Below are positions 9,036 to 16,841 of a stretch of DNA of 64,000 bases, piece by piece. Made by a program: the position numbers and the translations under genes. Numbering within the stretch: position 1 is the stretch's first letter; each line of letters begins with the position of its first letter. The notes below the pieces were generated by a model that saw only the letters and a list, made by a program, of their open reading frames with translations, had not been told where the DNA came from and ran no database searches. Source of the stretch: Oceanobacillus timonensis (lineage in GTDB: Bacteria > Bacillota > Bacilli > Bacillales > Amphibacillaceae); contig NZ_LT800497.1 in NCBI RefSeq assembly GCF_900166635.1, positions 3,768,344 through 3,832,343 on the forward strand, given 5' to 3'.

Positions 9036-10064
9036 TTAGTAAATCTTATCAGACTCTAAATAATCAAAAATATCCTTTGTAACCGGAATACCACTTTCTT
9101 GATACTGCTTCATTACATCATTTTGAATTTCACCTGGGTAATACACTTTATCAAATCCTTCAGCAGGCGGGTTCGCATGCAATTCTTCAACCATTTGGGA
9201 TATATTTTCAAGGAATTGCTCTTTGCCTCCAAAATACTCCGGATTAATGACAATTTGAAATTGTCCCAAACGGCGATACTCTGTTAAGTCCTTATACATG
9301 GAAGTAACATGTTTACCAAACGGCAATCCAAGTAAGCTTCCAGCCAGAATATCAACCATCATCATTAATCCATATCCTTTTGGTCCTGCCACCGGCAATA
9401 ATGCGTTCACCTTAAACGGATCTGTTGCAGGTGCACCATTTTCATCTACTGCCCATGTATCAGGAATCGGTTTGTGTTTACTTCTTGCATCTAAAATTTT
9501 TCCCCAGGCTTGTACGGTTGTCGCCATATCAAAGATGATTGGCTCATCATCTTTTCTAGGAGCTCCAAAAGCAATCGGGTTTGTCCCGAAATACGGTTCA
9601 GAGCCGCCAAACGGCACTACCATAGGGTCAGATTGGCATACAGTTAATGACACCATGCCTTCTAAGGCTGCTTGGCGTGCATAATAACCAATAGCACCGC
9701 TATGCCCTATTTCTTTGACACCTACGACCCCGATGCCGGATGTTTTTGCCAATTCAATGGCTTTTTTTGTCGCTTCATAGCTTACATAATGCCCCGACGC
9801 ATTATCTCCGTAATAAATACCGGATGCCGGACCAGTTTGTTCAAATTTCAAATCCGGATTCAGGTTATATCCACCTTTTGATATGCGCTCTGAATAGTAT
9901 TGCATTCTTACTGCACCATGAGAGTGAATACCCCGTTCATCTGCAAAAATGAGTAAGTCTGCTGTTTTATCTGCCTGCTTCTCAGGTAACCCAGCTTTCA
10001 CTAATTTATCTTTCATTAGCGTCCGGAGGCGATCACGTTCTACATACACTAATGGTTCAGTCAT
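9036..10064 (-). CDS. allD: ureidoglycolate dehydrogenase paralogue, copy 2
   Basis: A second AllD-family protein of 342 residues, by eye roughly 60% identical to copy 1. It keeps the same landmarks: RGIHSHGAVRMQYYSERI, GHSGAIGYY, CQSDPMVVPFGG, EPYFGTNPIAF, FDMATTVQAWGKILDARSK and GPKGYGLMMMVDIL. It ends at YLESDKIY and lacks the last 15 or so residues found in copy 1 and in E. coli AllD. It may be a redundant AllD, or have shifted to another 2-hydroxy acid such as malate or lactate, since this fold serves those too. It stands 15 bases from allE and 26 from copy 1, clearly in the operon. Confidence 0.88.
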   Translation of the reverse strand: MTEPLVYVERDRLRTLMKDKLVKAGLPEKQADKTADLLIFADERGIHSHGAVRMQYYSERISKGGYNLNPDLKFEQTGPASGIYYGDNASGHYVSYEATKKAIELAKTSGIGVVGVKEIGHSGAIGYYARQAALEGMVSLTVCQSDPMVVPFGGSEPYFGTNPIAFGAPRKDDEPIIFDMATTVQAWGKILDARSKHKPIPDTWAVDENGAPATDPFKVNALLPVAGPKGYGLMMMVDILAGSLLGLPFGKHVTSMYKDLTEYRRLGQFQIVINPEYFGGKEQFLENISQMVEELHANPPAEGFDKVYYPGEIQNDVMKQYQESGIPVTKDIFDYLESDKIY

Positions 10065-10079
10065 TAAACTTACCCCTTT

Positions 10080-10868
10080 TTATATATTAATATCTCTGTT
10101 GGCATCTTTTGAGTAAATATATGCAAATGGTTCATCCAAGCCAATCGCATAAGTTGCCTGTGGTGCATAAGCACCCATGAAAATATAATCGCCTTTATCA
10201 ACCGGCATCCATTCATTGTCTAAGTTGTACATTCCACGGCCGCTTAATACATAAGCTCCATGTTCCTGAACGTGAGTTTCAATATAACCATGGGAAGCTC
10301 CAGGTTTAAATGAAAGAATATGAATATTCATGTCGTATGCAAGTTCTTTTGGCAATAAGTCTTGAATTAATACTTCTTTCATACCTTCATAAGCTTCTTG
10401 CTTTATATCATTCACATTGTTAACAACGATTTCCGGAGTATATCCTTCAAGCGGCTGATAGCGTTTTTTGTATAAAAATAAACGGCTATCCTCACCATTA
10501 TTATTATTTTCAAAAGTTAATTGTAAATGCGGAGGTACATATAAATAACCGCCTTGTGTTAATTCATATTTTTTACCGTCTGCATATGCGTTGATTTTGC
10601 CATATTCAACATAGACAAATGATTGTACACCGTCACCGGCAAAACCAGTTTTATTTCCGCCTTGGTTTTTAACAGTTACCAGATAGTCAACGAATCTTGC
10701 ACCTAAACGCGGTGATCCTAAAATAGTTACGTCACAATCTTCAAAACCTGGCACCACATTATTAACCAGACCATCAGGCGTGATTACCGCATAATTGTCT
10801 TTTTTGATGACAGAACGTGTTTCTAATAAACCTTCTCTATATCCTTGATTATGATTCAAATAACTCAA
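10080..10868 (-). CDS. allE: (S)-ureidoglycine aminohydrolase
   Basis: AllE is a manganese-dependent bicupin that removes ammonia from ureidoglycine to give (S)-ureidoglycolate. The 262 residues follow E. coli AllE from the first residues ([17 protein letters not shown]) through [43 protein letters not shown] and [15 protein letters not shown] to [13 protein letters not shown] at the C-terminus. The C-terminal cupin keeps the metal-binding E/H/H pattern in [12 protein letters not shown]. The start codon is TTG, preceded by AAGGAG with a 10-base gap, and is the same start as in E. coli by alignment. It is upstream of the allD pair and downstream of allC, separated from allC by a palindromic element. 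Confidence 0.95.
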   Translation of the reverse strand: MSYLNHNQGYREGLLETRSVIKKDNYAVITPDGLVNNVVPGFEDCDVTILGSPRLGARFVDYLVTVKNQGGNKTGFAGDGVQSFVYVEYGKINAYADGKKYELTQGGYLYVPPHLQLTFENNNNGEDSRLFLYKKRYQPLEGYTPEIVVNNVNDIKQEAYEGMKEVLIQDLLPKELAYDMNIHILSFKPGASHGYIETHVQEHGAYVLSGRGMYNLDNEWMPVDKGDYIFMGAYAPQATYAIGLDEPFAYIYSKDANRDINI

Positions 10869-10894
10869 GTGTATCTAGCTCCTTTTTAGATGAT

Positions 10895-10976
10895 GTTCAA
10901 AAAGACCAATAAAAATGACACGGCGAATTTCTGCATTGACTTGAACTTCTTGGTCCTTTTATCAGACTTTTTGAAC
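10895..10976. repeat. nested palindromic element between allE and allC
   Basis: GTTCAAAAAG (10895-10904) is the reverse complement of CTTTTTGAAC (10967-10976), and inside these GACCAA (10904-10909) pairs with TTGGTC (10950-10955). The roughly 80-base unit looks like a small mobile palindromic repeat rather than a terminator, because it sits inside the operon and the interior is not a simple loop. I see no second copy in this window. It may modulate readthrough from allC into allE or stabilise the mRNA. Confidence 0.55.
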
Positions 10977-10991
10977 TCGTACCTATAATAA

Positions 10992-12221
10992 TTATTCTTT
11001 ATAAGCTAATTCATACAGTACATCTTTCAGTACTTCAATTCCCTTCACGAGATCTTTTACTTCCGTTTCCTCATTTGTGTTATGGCTGACACCATCAATG
11101 GAAGGAACAAACAGCATTGCTGTCGGAACAAAATCTGCAAAAATTTGTGAATCGTGGCCAGCTCCAGAAGGCATCACTTTATAGGCATCCCCTACATTAT
11201 CCTTAGCAGCCTGTTCGATTGTATTGATAATTTTTTCATCCATTAATGTTGGTGCTTCATCCATCCACAAATTAATGTCATAAGACATATCATTTGCTTC
11301 TGCTACAGATTGAATTTTGGCTTCAATTTCTTTTGCAAAATCATTCAACGTCTGTTGATCAATATGACGGGTATCTACGGAAAAAGTGATTTCCCCGGGA
11401 ACAACGTTTACCGTGTTTGGAACAGGAGTGACATGGCCAAACGTTAATACAAGCGGTTCCCCGATTTCTCTTGCCCGTTTTGTTAAGTCATTTACGATTT
11501 CACTATATGCAACAACTGTGTCTTTACGTAGTGACATTGGTGTTGTACCTGCATGGTTTGCTTCGCCTTTTAAATTGATTGTATAGCGTTTTTGGCCGAA
11601 AATCCCATTTACGACACCAATGGTTTTATTTTCCGTTTCCAAGACTTTTCCTTGTTCAATATGCACTTCCACAAATGCTTTAATATCATCACGAACTTTA
11701 TCTGTTTGACGATAATCAAAACCGGATTCACGCATAGCGTCTTCGAATTTAATTCCTTCTGCATCTGCTATCGTTTCGACGTCCGCTTTATCAGCTAAAT
11801 GAAAGAAGTTTTTGCTTCCCCAAAATGCATACGGAAAACGGCTTCCTTCTTCTTCTGCAAGCGATAATACTTCCAATGAACGCAACGGCTGACCGTATTT
11901 TTCTTTCAAGTATTTCACTGCAATCAATGCTGATAAAATACCGAATTGTCCATCTAGGTGGCCACCTTCGACAACCGTATCAATGTGTGAACCTGTTAAG
12001 ATGGTTTCTTCCGGATACTTACTCCCTGCAAGGCGTCCAGTTAAGTTTCCGACATCATCGAAATTTACTTCCAAGCCTTCTTCTTTAAAAGTTGATTCCA
12101 ATTCGCGAACCGCATCATTCCACTCGGTTGAATACAATAGACGAGTAATACCGCCTTGTTCCAACCCGCCAAAACTTGTAAATTTCTTGTCTAACGCTTC
12201 AAAGGTTGATTGAATATCCAT
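10992..12221 (-). CDS. allC: allantoate amidohydrolase (M20/ArgE-type metalloenzyme)
   Basis: AllC (PucF in B. subtilis) hydrolyses allantoate to ureidoglycine, ammonia and CO2. The 409 residues carry the M20 metal ligands in order: GSHIDTVVEGGHLDGQFG (His and bridging Asp), LAEEEGSRFP (Glu), VEVHIEQGKVLE (His) and, near the C-terminus, IDGVSHNTNE (His). The dimerisation domain contains GEANHAGTTPM, and PSGAGHDSQIFA is the usual substrate-binding segment. The start at 12221 has AAGGGAGTG upstream. It is the first gene of the long operon running down to arcC. The symbol pucF would be equally valid. Confidence 0.94.
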   Translation of the reverse strand: MDIQSTFEALDKKFTSFGGLEQGGITRLLYSTEWNDAVRELESTFKEEGLEVNFDDVGNLTGRLAGSKYPEETILTGSHIDTVVEGGHLDGQFGILSALIAVKYLKEKYGQPLRSLEVLSLAEEEGSRFPYAFWGSKNFFHLADKADVETIADAEGIKFEDAMRESGFDYRQTDKVRDDIKAFVEVHIEQGKVLETENKTIGVVNGIFGQKRYTINLKGEANHAGTTPMSLRKDTVVAYSEIVNDLTKRAREIGEPLVLTFGHVTPVPNTVNVVPGEITFSVDTRHIDQQTLNDFAKEIEAKIQSVAEANDMSYDINLWMDEAPTLMDEKIINTIEQAAKDNVGDAYKVMPSGAGHDSQIFADFVPTAMLFVPSIDGVSHNTNEETEVKDLVKGIEVLKDVLYELAYKE

Positions 12222-12253
12222 TCCTTGTTCACTCCCTTTTCTTATCTATTCCC

Positions 12254-12290
12254 ATTATAAAATCCTAATCAAAACCAATCATTGACATAA
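12254..12290 (-). promoter_or_regulatory. probable allC operon promoter with PucR-box-like sequence
   Basis: Minus strand: a perfect TATAAT (complement of 12254-12259) lies 33 bases before the allC start. The expected -35 position has only ATGATT, a weak match, as expected for an activator-dependent promoter. TTGGTTTTGA (complement of 12269-12278) overlaps the spacer and resembles the B. subtilis PucR box core TTGGTTAA. This is suggestive only. Confidence 0.45.
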
Positions 12291-12299
12291 ACAACAATT

Positions 12300-12634
12300 C
12301 TGGGCGTTTGTTTTATGCACTATCAACAAATGCATATTTTCGTAAAGTATCGTACACAGGGCAACACATCAGAAATGTTTGCTTATCCGCATCGTTTCAT
12401 TCGTTCAGCAATCACTCGCTCCATTAACACCACCATTCAACACGAAGGATATAATCCATTTTAACTACCAAAACAGAAACACTTTCCACAGTGTGTCAAA
12501 ATTTGTTGAAGTTGATTATGTCCGGGGTGCATTGTCTAAACATACGAACATTCTATACGCAGTCAATCCCCGGTATGATGTATTCCATTCTTACATAATA
12601 ACTTCCCCATTTTTGACTTTTCTAACCTGTTTTT
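12300..12634. other. intergenic region between allC and the lactate-permease relic
   Basis: About 330 bases with no supportable gene. An 89-codon plus-strand frame (12379-12648) has no recognisable protein features and overlaps the permease relic on the other strand, so I do not call it. Confidence 0.4.
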
Positions 12635-13184
12635 TCATGCCAACATAAAGGATAAAACAAAGGTCAAAAAACATACGAGCAGAAGCAATTCCAAACTGTA
12701 TTTTAATGTATATTTAAATATATTAGACTCTTTCCCAATTTGATTAACAGCTGCCGCCGCAATCGCGATCGACTGTGGCGAAATCAACTTCGCCATGCTT
12801 CCTCCTGCTGTATTGGCTGCCATCAGCAGTAATTGAAGTCGCTGGTCTTCAGAAATATTCACAATGCTGCCACGTACAATACCAAATTTCCCTGCTTTAA
12901 CAAAAATATTGTATAACCACACAGCCATGATAATAATATAACCGCTCGGCCACAATGCATTCCCTGTACCAAGCAGGATTGCCCCAAAAGCTTTGTTGAT
13001 TGGCATTTTATAAATGCTCACTGTAATAATAAGGGTGACACCTAAAGTTAAAGCGGCCGCATAAACGCCTTTTCATTTAAAGATGGTTAAACTCAACAAA
13101 AATAAAAGAATGGGCAAAAAAATCAATGATTCCACTAGCTATTTCATTTCCAAATGGATTGTATTGTTGATACCACATCGTCAT
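12635..13184 (-). pseudogene. L-lactate permease (LctP family) relic with internal deletion
   Basis: The sequence begins like LctP (ATG at 13184, TMWYQQYNPFGNEIASG, with AGAAGG upstream), shifts frame at a run of seven A on the plus strand (13116-13122), meets an in-frame TGA (complement of 13073-13075), and continues as the LctP N-terminal region LGTGNALWPSGYIIIMAVW and ISEDQRLQLLL. Then, near 12820, it jumps straight to the C-terminal family motif AANTAGGSMAKLISPQS and KESNIFKYTLKYS. Intact LctP proteins are about 530-560 residues; roughly 180 codons remain, so around 370 residues are missing. With three lesions this cannot make a working lactate/glycolate importer. Only its last 128 codons form an open frame. 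Confidence 0.88.
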
Positions 13185-13323
13185 CATTTCCTTCTATACG
13201 TATTTTAGTTGACTGTGATTCTTTTGACGGACAGCTTGAGAACTTTCCATGTTTGATTGGTTTTCATATCCGCTATTCTTTTCTTTTCGCTTGCGAAATA
13301 TTTCACAAATAGTATTAAATTAA

Positions 13324-13358
13324 AAACTTCTGCCATCCTCAGAGGATGGCAGAAGTTT
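13324..13358 (-). terminator. probable allB terminator
   Basis: A 17-bp perfect stem (13324-13340 with 13342-13358, functional loop around TCCTCAGAGGA) is followed on the minus strand by TTTTTAATTT. It is 505 bases from the allB stop, but 327 of those belong to the inserted element, so originally it lay about 180 bases after allB. Confidence 0.85.
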
Positions 13359-13464
13359 AAATAACTAAATCAGAAAAGCTTATCACCTCGCTGATTAGAA
13401 CAGAGATGACTTTTCTGTAAAAAGAATATTCATGAAAAGAATGGGGGGAGGGAGCTAATGGCAC

Positions 13465-13791
13465 CAATGTTGTCAGGTTAATGAATTTTATAAAAATTAT
13501 ATTCGATACAGGTAGATAGTAATGAAACTATCTAGCGCAGGAAAAACACGGAGACTCCTGCGGGAAAGCGCAAATGTCTTCGGTGGGACGAGTAAGCGCA
13601 GTCCCAGTGGGAAGACCCCGCAGGAAAAAAGCGAACTTCTTTTTTTACCCGCGGGGCATAAGAGCGACTTTAGCTCTGTCTGCGCCTTTCGGCTTGCCAA
13701 TCGCTAAGTCTCCTTTACCGAGGAGGCTGAGCTCAAGCCCGCTGAAAGCGTAGTGTTTTTCCGTAGCGGTCGGCTTAACCTGACAACATTG
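13465..13791. mobile_element. 327-bp MITE-like element with 17-bp terminal inverted repeats
   Basis: The ends are perfect inverted repeats, CAATGTTGTCAGGTTAA at 13465-13481 and its complement at 13775-13791. Immediately outside lie near-identical direct repeats, CTAATGGCAC (13455-13464) and CTAATGCCAC (13792-13801), as expected for a target-site duplication with one change. Inside, the sequence is clearly richer in GC than the flanks and full of complementary stretches (GGAAAAACAC near 13540 with GTGTTTTTCC near 13753; CTCCTGCGGG and CCCGCAGG). No transposase is encoded. The element has separated allB from its terminator. The interior resembles structured intergenic repeats that are common in Bacillaceae (general knowledge, not checked here). 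Confidence 0.8.
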
Positions 13792-13862
13792 CTAATGCCA
13801 CTCCCCCTCCCTGTTTATCAGATTCTTAATTTAAAACTTAGCAGTAGCTTATTTTCCTTGAA

Positions 13863-15227
13863 TCAAATCAGGAATTTCCCTGTTTTTTCATCGGTAATTC
13901 CTTTTTCCTGATCATAAATTTCAATGCCGCGAAGAATCGTTTTTACTACCTGTACACCAATTTCACGGCCGACATATGGGCTGATTTTGTTTCGATAGGC
14001 CAAGTCCTCCGCTTTTACTTCGTATGGAGCATTTTTCTTGATAAATACGAAGTCCGCATCTTTTCCTACGGTGATACTTCCTTTCGTTTCCAGGTTAAAA
14101 CGTTTCGCAGGATTCGCAGCAATAATGTCTGCAAATTGGCTTAAAGACATATGACGCTTTTGTACCGCTTCATCAAATAAAACATCCACATTGTTTTGTA
14201 CCCCGGAGATACCTCCCCAAGCTTCAAATGCATTATCAGTATCTTTTAAATCTGGTGTGCAGGGTGAATGATCTGATGTAACAAATGAAATGTCTCCGTT
14301 AAATACTCGATGCCACATTCCTTCTAGACGTGAGTGCTCACGAATTGGCGGAGAGCATTTTACAACAGGGCCGATATCGTCCAATTCTTCTTTGTAAAAA
14401 TATAAATAATGCGTACAGGTTTCACAAGTGATATCAACACCTTCCTGCTGCGCTTTTACAATTTCATTGACCCCTTCTTCACAAGCTACATGAACAATGT
14501 GTACACGACACCCTGTTTCTTTAGCAAACAAAATGATTTTTCTGATTGGTTCTACTTCCGTAAATACAGGACGGGAATCTACATAAGCACGTAAAGAAGT
14601 TTCCCCATTTTCAGCTGCTATTTCTCCCAATTTGTCTGTAATTGGAGCATTTTCAGCATGAACCGATAATATTTTACCTGTTTTTGCAATTTGTTTCATA
14701 CCTTCATACAGAGAATAATCATCTACGTTCATGAAGTCGCCTTGTATCGAACGATCACCGCATGATCCTAGGAAACATTTATAAGCAACAACGCCATTTT
14801 CATCTAATTCTTGAATACCGCCATTTAAATTAAATGGTACTAATCCGCCATAACTGGCAACATCGACAGATAATTTTCCTTCCCCGGCTTCATACTTTTT
14901 CTGGATGGACTCCCTATCAACTGTAGCCGGCACTTGATTTAAAGGCATTTCAATGATCGTTGTGACACCGCCTTTAGCAGAGGCACGGGTTCCTGTATCA
15001 TACCCTTCCCATTCATCTCGATAGCCGCCGCCCGGTTCCGTGATATGCACATGCGCATCAACCATACCTGGCGCTACAATAGCTCCCTTTGCATCAATTA
15101 TTTTTCCATCTGTACCTAAATCATTACCGATTGCCGCAATTTTACCGTCTTTCATTCCTACTTCGACTTCTTGTTCTCCATTTTCCAGAATGACAAATCC
15201 GTTTTTGATAATTGCATCAAAATTCAT
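13863..15227 (-). CDS. allB: allantoinase
   Basis: AllB opens the hydantoin ring of allantoin to give allantoate. It is a cyclic amidohydrolase with a binuclear metal site: DAHVHITEPG (HxH), VVAYKCFLGSCG (the lysine expected to be carboxylated), ILSVHAENA, VHIVHVACEEG and FVTSDHSPCTP (final Asp). The 454 residues match the usual length (about 450). It starts at 15227 and lies 15 bases after pucI, so permease and first enzyme are made from one transcript divergent from pucR. The 3' side carries the MITE-like insertion, and allC is on a separate downstream transcription unit. Confidence 0.95.
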   Translation of the reverse strand: MNFDAIIKNGFVILENGEQEVEVGMKDGKIAAIGNDLGTDGKIIDAKGAIVAPGMVDAHVHITEPGGGYRDEWEGYDTGTRASAKGGVTTIIEMPLNQVPATVDRESIQKKYEAGEGKLSVDVASYGGLVPFNLNGGIQELDENGVVAYKCFLGSCGDRSIQGDFMNVDDYSLYEGMKQIAKTGKILSVHAENAPITDKLGEIAAENGETSLRAYVDSRPVFTEVEPIRKIILFAKETGCRVHIVHVACEEGVNEIVKAQQEGVDITCETCTHYLYFYKEELDDIGPVVKCSPPIREHSRLEGMWHRVFNGDISFVTSDHSPCTPDLKDTDNAFEAWGGISGVQNNVDVLFDEAVQKRHMSLSQFADIIAANPAKRFNLETKGSITVGKDADFVFIKKNAPYEVKAEDLAYRNKISPYVGREIGVQVVKTILRGIEIYDQEKGITDEKTGKFLI

Positions 15228-15242
15228 TGGAAATTTCCTCCT

Positions 15243-16688
15243 CTATTTTTTAAGCGTATTTAATAATAAGAGTAAAATACCTGCTACAAAAAAGCCAATA
15301 AACCATGAAAAATCTAAAATAGCCTGGAACCCTGGGATAAAACCTAATAAGGAAACAGCCACCCCAACGATGGTTGCAATATAAGCTTGTATATTGATGC
15401 GCACTTTCGGCTTTTCATTGCTGTTCATGTCAAAGTATAGTTCATCAAGGTCCATCCGGCATTTCGAGATAAAGAAGAAATGGACAATCATAACTCCTGC
15501 AACCGGTCCGAGGATCGCACCAATCATATTTAAAAACAGAAAGATACTATCGCTGTTCTCCATCATTTTCCACGGCATAATGACAATACTTGCAATGGAT
15601 GCAATCCATACACCGCGGTAGTAATTAATTTTCTTTGGAAATAATGCGCTTAATTGATAAGCTGCAGGAATAATGTTACTTGTTGCATTGGTCGAGATGG
15701 TTGTCAACAGAAGAACTGCTGTCGCAAAGAAAATCGTCCAAGTACTATCCCACTGGTTGATAATGTTCAGTATATTCCACTCCTGCTGTCCCAGGTAAAT
15801 CGATCCGCCAATTAAAATGGTTACACTTGAAAAAGCAAATAAAGCGTGAGCAACAACAATACCGGAAATTTGTCCGATAATCTGTGTTCTGGTCGATTTC
15901 GCTTTTTGTGTAAAATCGGAAACGCTTGCTCCCGGAGCAGCCCAAACGCCAAGCAAGGAGTTAAACACCAAAATAAATGCTAAAATGGTCGGATATAAAA
16001 TACCGCCATCTGCAGTTAATTCATAGCTCATGATATTACCGAGTCCACCGCCGGCGTTTACTCCCCAAATCGCCATTCCTCCAAAAACAATATAAATCAT
16101 TGGATTTAAGATAGCAGTAAATTTATTTAATGTATCCCCGCCACCAATTCCGATGGCAAAGTTAACAGCCCAAAATAACAAAAAGGCAATTAACCCAGGG
16201 ATCGTAATACCTAAAATGGTCGTACCATTCCCAATCTCACTAAACCCGGGAAATAGTTTATTTATCAAAATCAATAAAGCTTGTGATCCGGCAAACGTTT
16301 GTAATCCAAACCAGGCAATTCCGGCCACAACACCACGTAAAACACCTGGCAGTTTGGCACCAATATCACCATAAGTGTGCCTTAAATGCATAGCAAATGG
16401 AATACCGTATTTTGAACCGGCGTAGCCATTGACAACAAGTAATAAGGCAATAATAAAGGAACTTATAACAAGAGAAATCATTACTTGAAACGGTGATAGT
16501 CCCAGAAGTAAAAATCCGCCTACTGCCGTATAATTCGGAATATTATGCACAGCACCCATCCACAATGTAAAGAAGTTAAATGCAGATGTATTTCTTTGTT
16601 CAACGGACTTCGGCATGATATCCTTATTATAGCCACGCTTTTCAAAAAATGAAGGATCACGTTGCGTACCTTGGCCTTGTTCAAGCAT
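15243..16688 (-). CDS. pucI: allantoin permease (NCS1 family)
   Basis: NCS1 nucleobase/hydantoin symporter of 481 residues that would bring allantoin into the cell. The usual N-terminal cytosolic segment with RNTSAFNFFTLWMGAVHNIPNY leads into twelve predicted membrane helices. GLSPFQVMI, GSKYGIPFAM, HTYGDIGAKLPG, IAWFGLQTFAGSQAL and NFAIGIGGGDTLNKF are typical of PucI/AllP. The start has AGGAG 7 bases upstream. It pairs with allB in a two-gene unit, with pucR divergent. Substrate is inferred from context and similarity to B. subtilis PucI. Confidence 0.92.
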   Translation of the reverse strand: MLEQGQGTQRDPSFFEKRGYNKDIMPKSVEQRNTSAFNFFTLWMGAVHNIPNYTAVGGFLLLGLSPFQVMISLVISSFIIALLLVVNGYAGSKYGIPFAMHLRHTYGDIGAKLPGVLRGVVAGIAWFGLQTFAGSQALLILINKLFPGFSEIGNGTTILGITIPGLIAFLLFWAVNFAIGIGGGDTLNKFTAILNPMIYIVFGGMAIWGVNAGGGLGNIMSYELTADGGILYPTILAFILVFNSLLGVWAAPGASVSDFTQKAKSTRTQIIGQISGIVVAHALFAFSSVTILIGGSIYLGQQEWNILNIINQWDSTWTIFFATAVLLLTTISTNATSNIIPAAYQLSALFPKKINYYRGVWIASIASIVIMPWKMMENSDSIFLFLNMIGAILGPVAGVMIVHFFFISKCRMDLDELYFDMNSNEKPKVRINIQAYIATIVGVAVSLLGFIPGFQAILDFSWFIGFFVAGILLLLLNTLKK

Positions 16689-16744
16689 AATAATTCTCCT
16701 TTAATATTTTCAATTAGAGGACTATACGTATAATAACCTTCAAC

Positions 16745-16776
16745 GATAGTGTACTATCAAGGAAGCAGGTTAACCT
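16745..16776. promoter_or_regulatory. candidate PucR operators between pucI and pucR
   Basis: Two symmetric sequences lie in the 153-bp divergent region: GATAGT-GT-ACTATC (16745-16758) and the perfect 10-bp palindrome AGGTTAACCT (16767-16776). The latter contains GGTTAA, the core half of the B. subtilis PucR box. The position suggests control of both pucI-allB and pucR. Confidence 0.5.
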
Positions 16777-16841
16777 TGTCGCATCTGACATATTTCATTT
16801 TCATTTTATCTTTTTCGAACAAAGTTGAGGAGGCAGTTTTT

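Noticed and set aside
12379..12648. 89-codon plus-strand frame between allC and the permease relic
   Set aside because: No ribosome site or recognisable protein features; its end overlaps the permease relic on the other strand.
13497..13707. Opposed frames of about 61-67 codons inside the MITE-like element
   Set aside because: They follow the palindromic GC-rich repeat on both strands, have no ribosome site and no transposase features.
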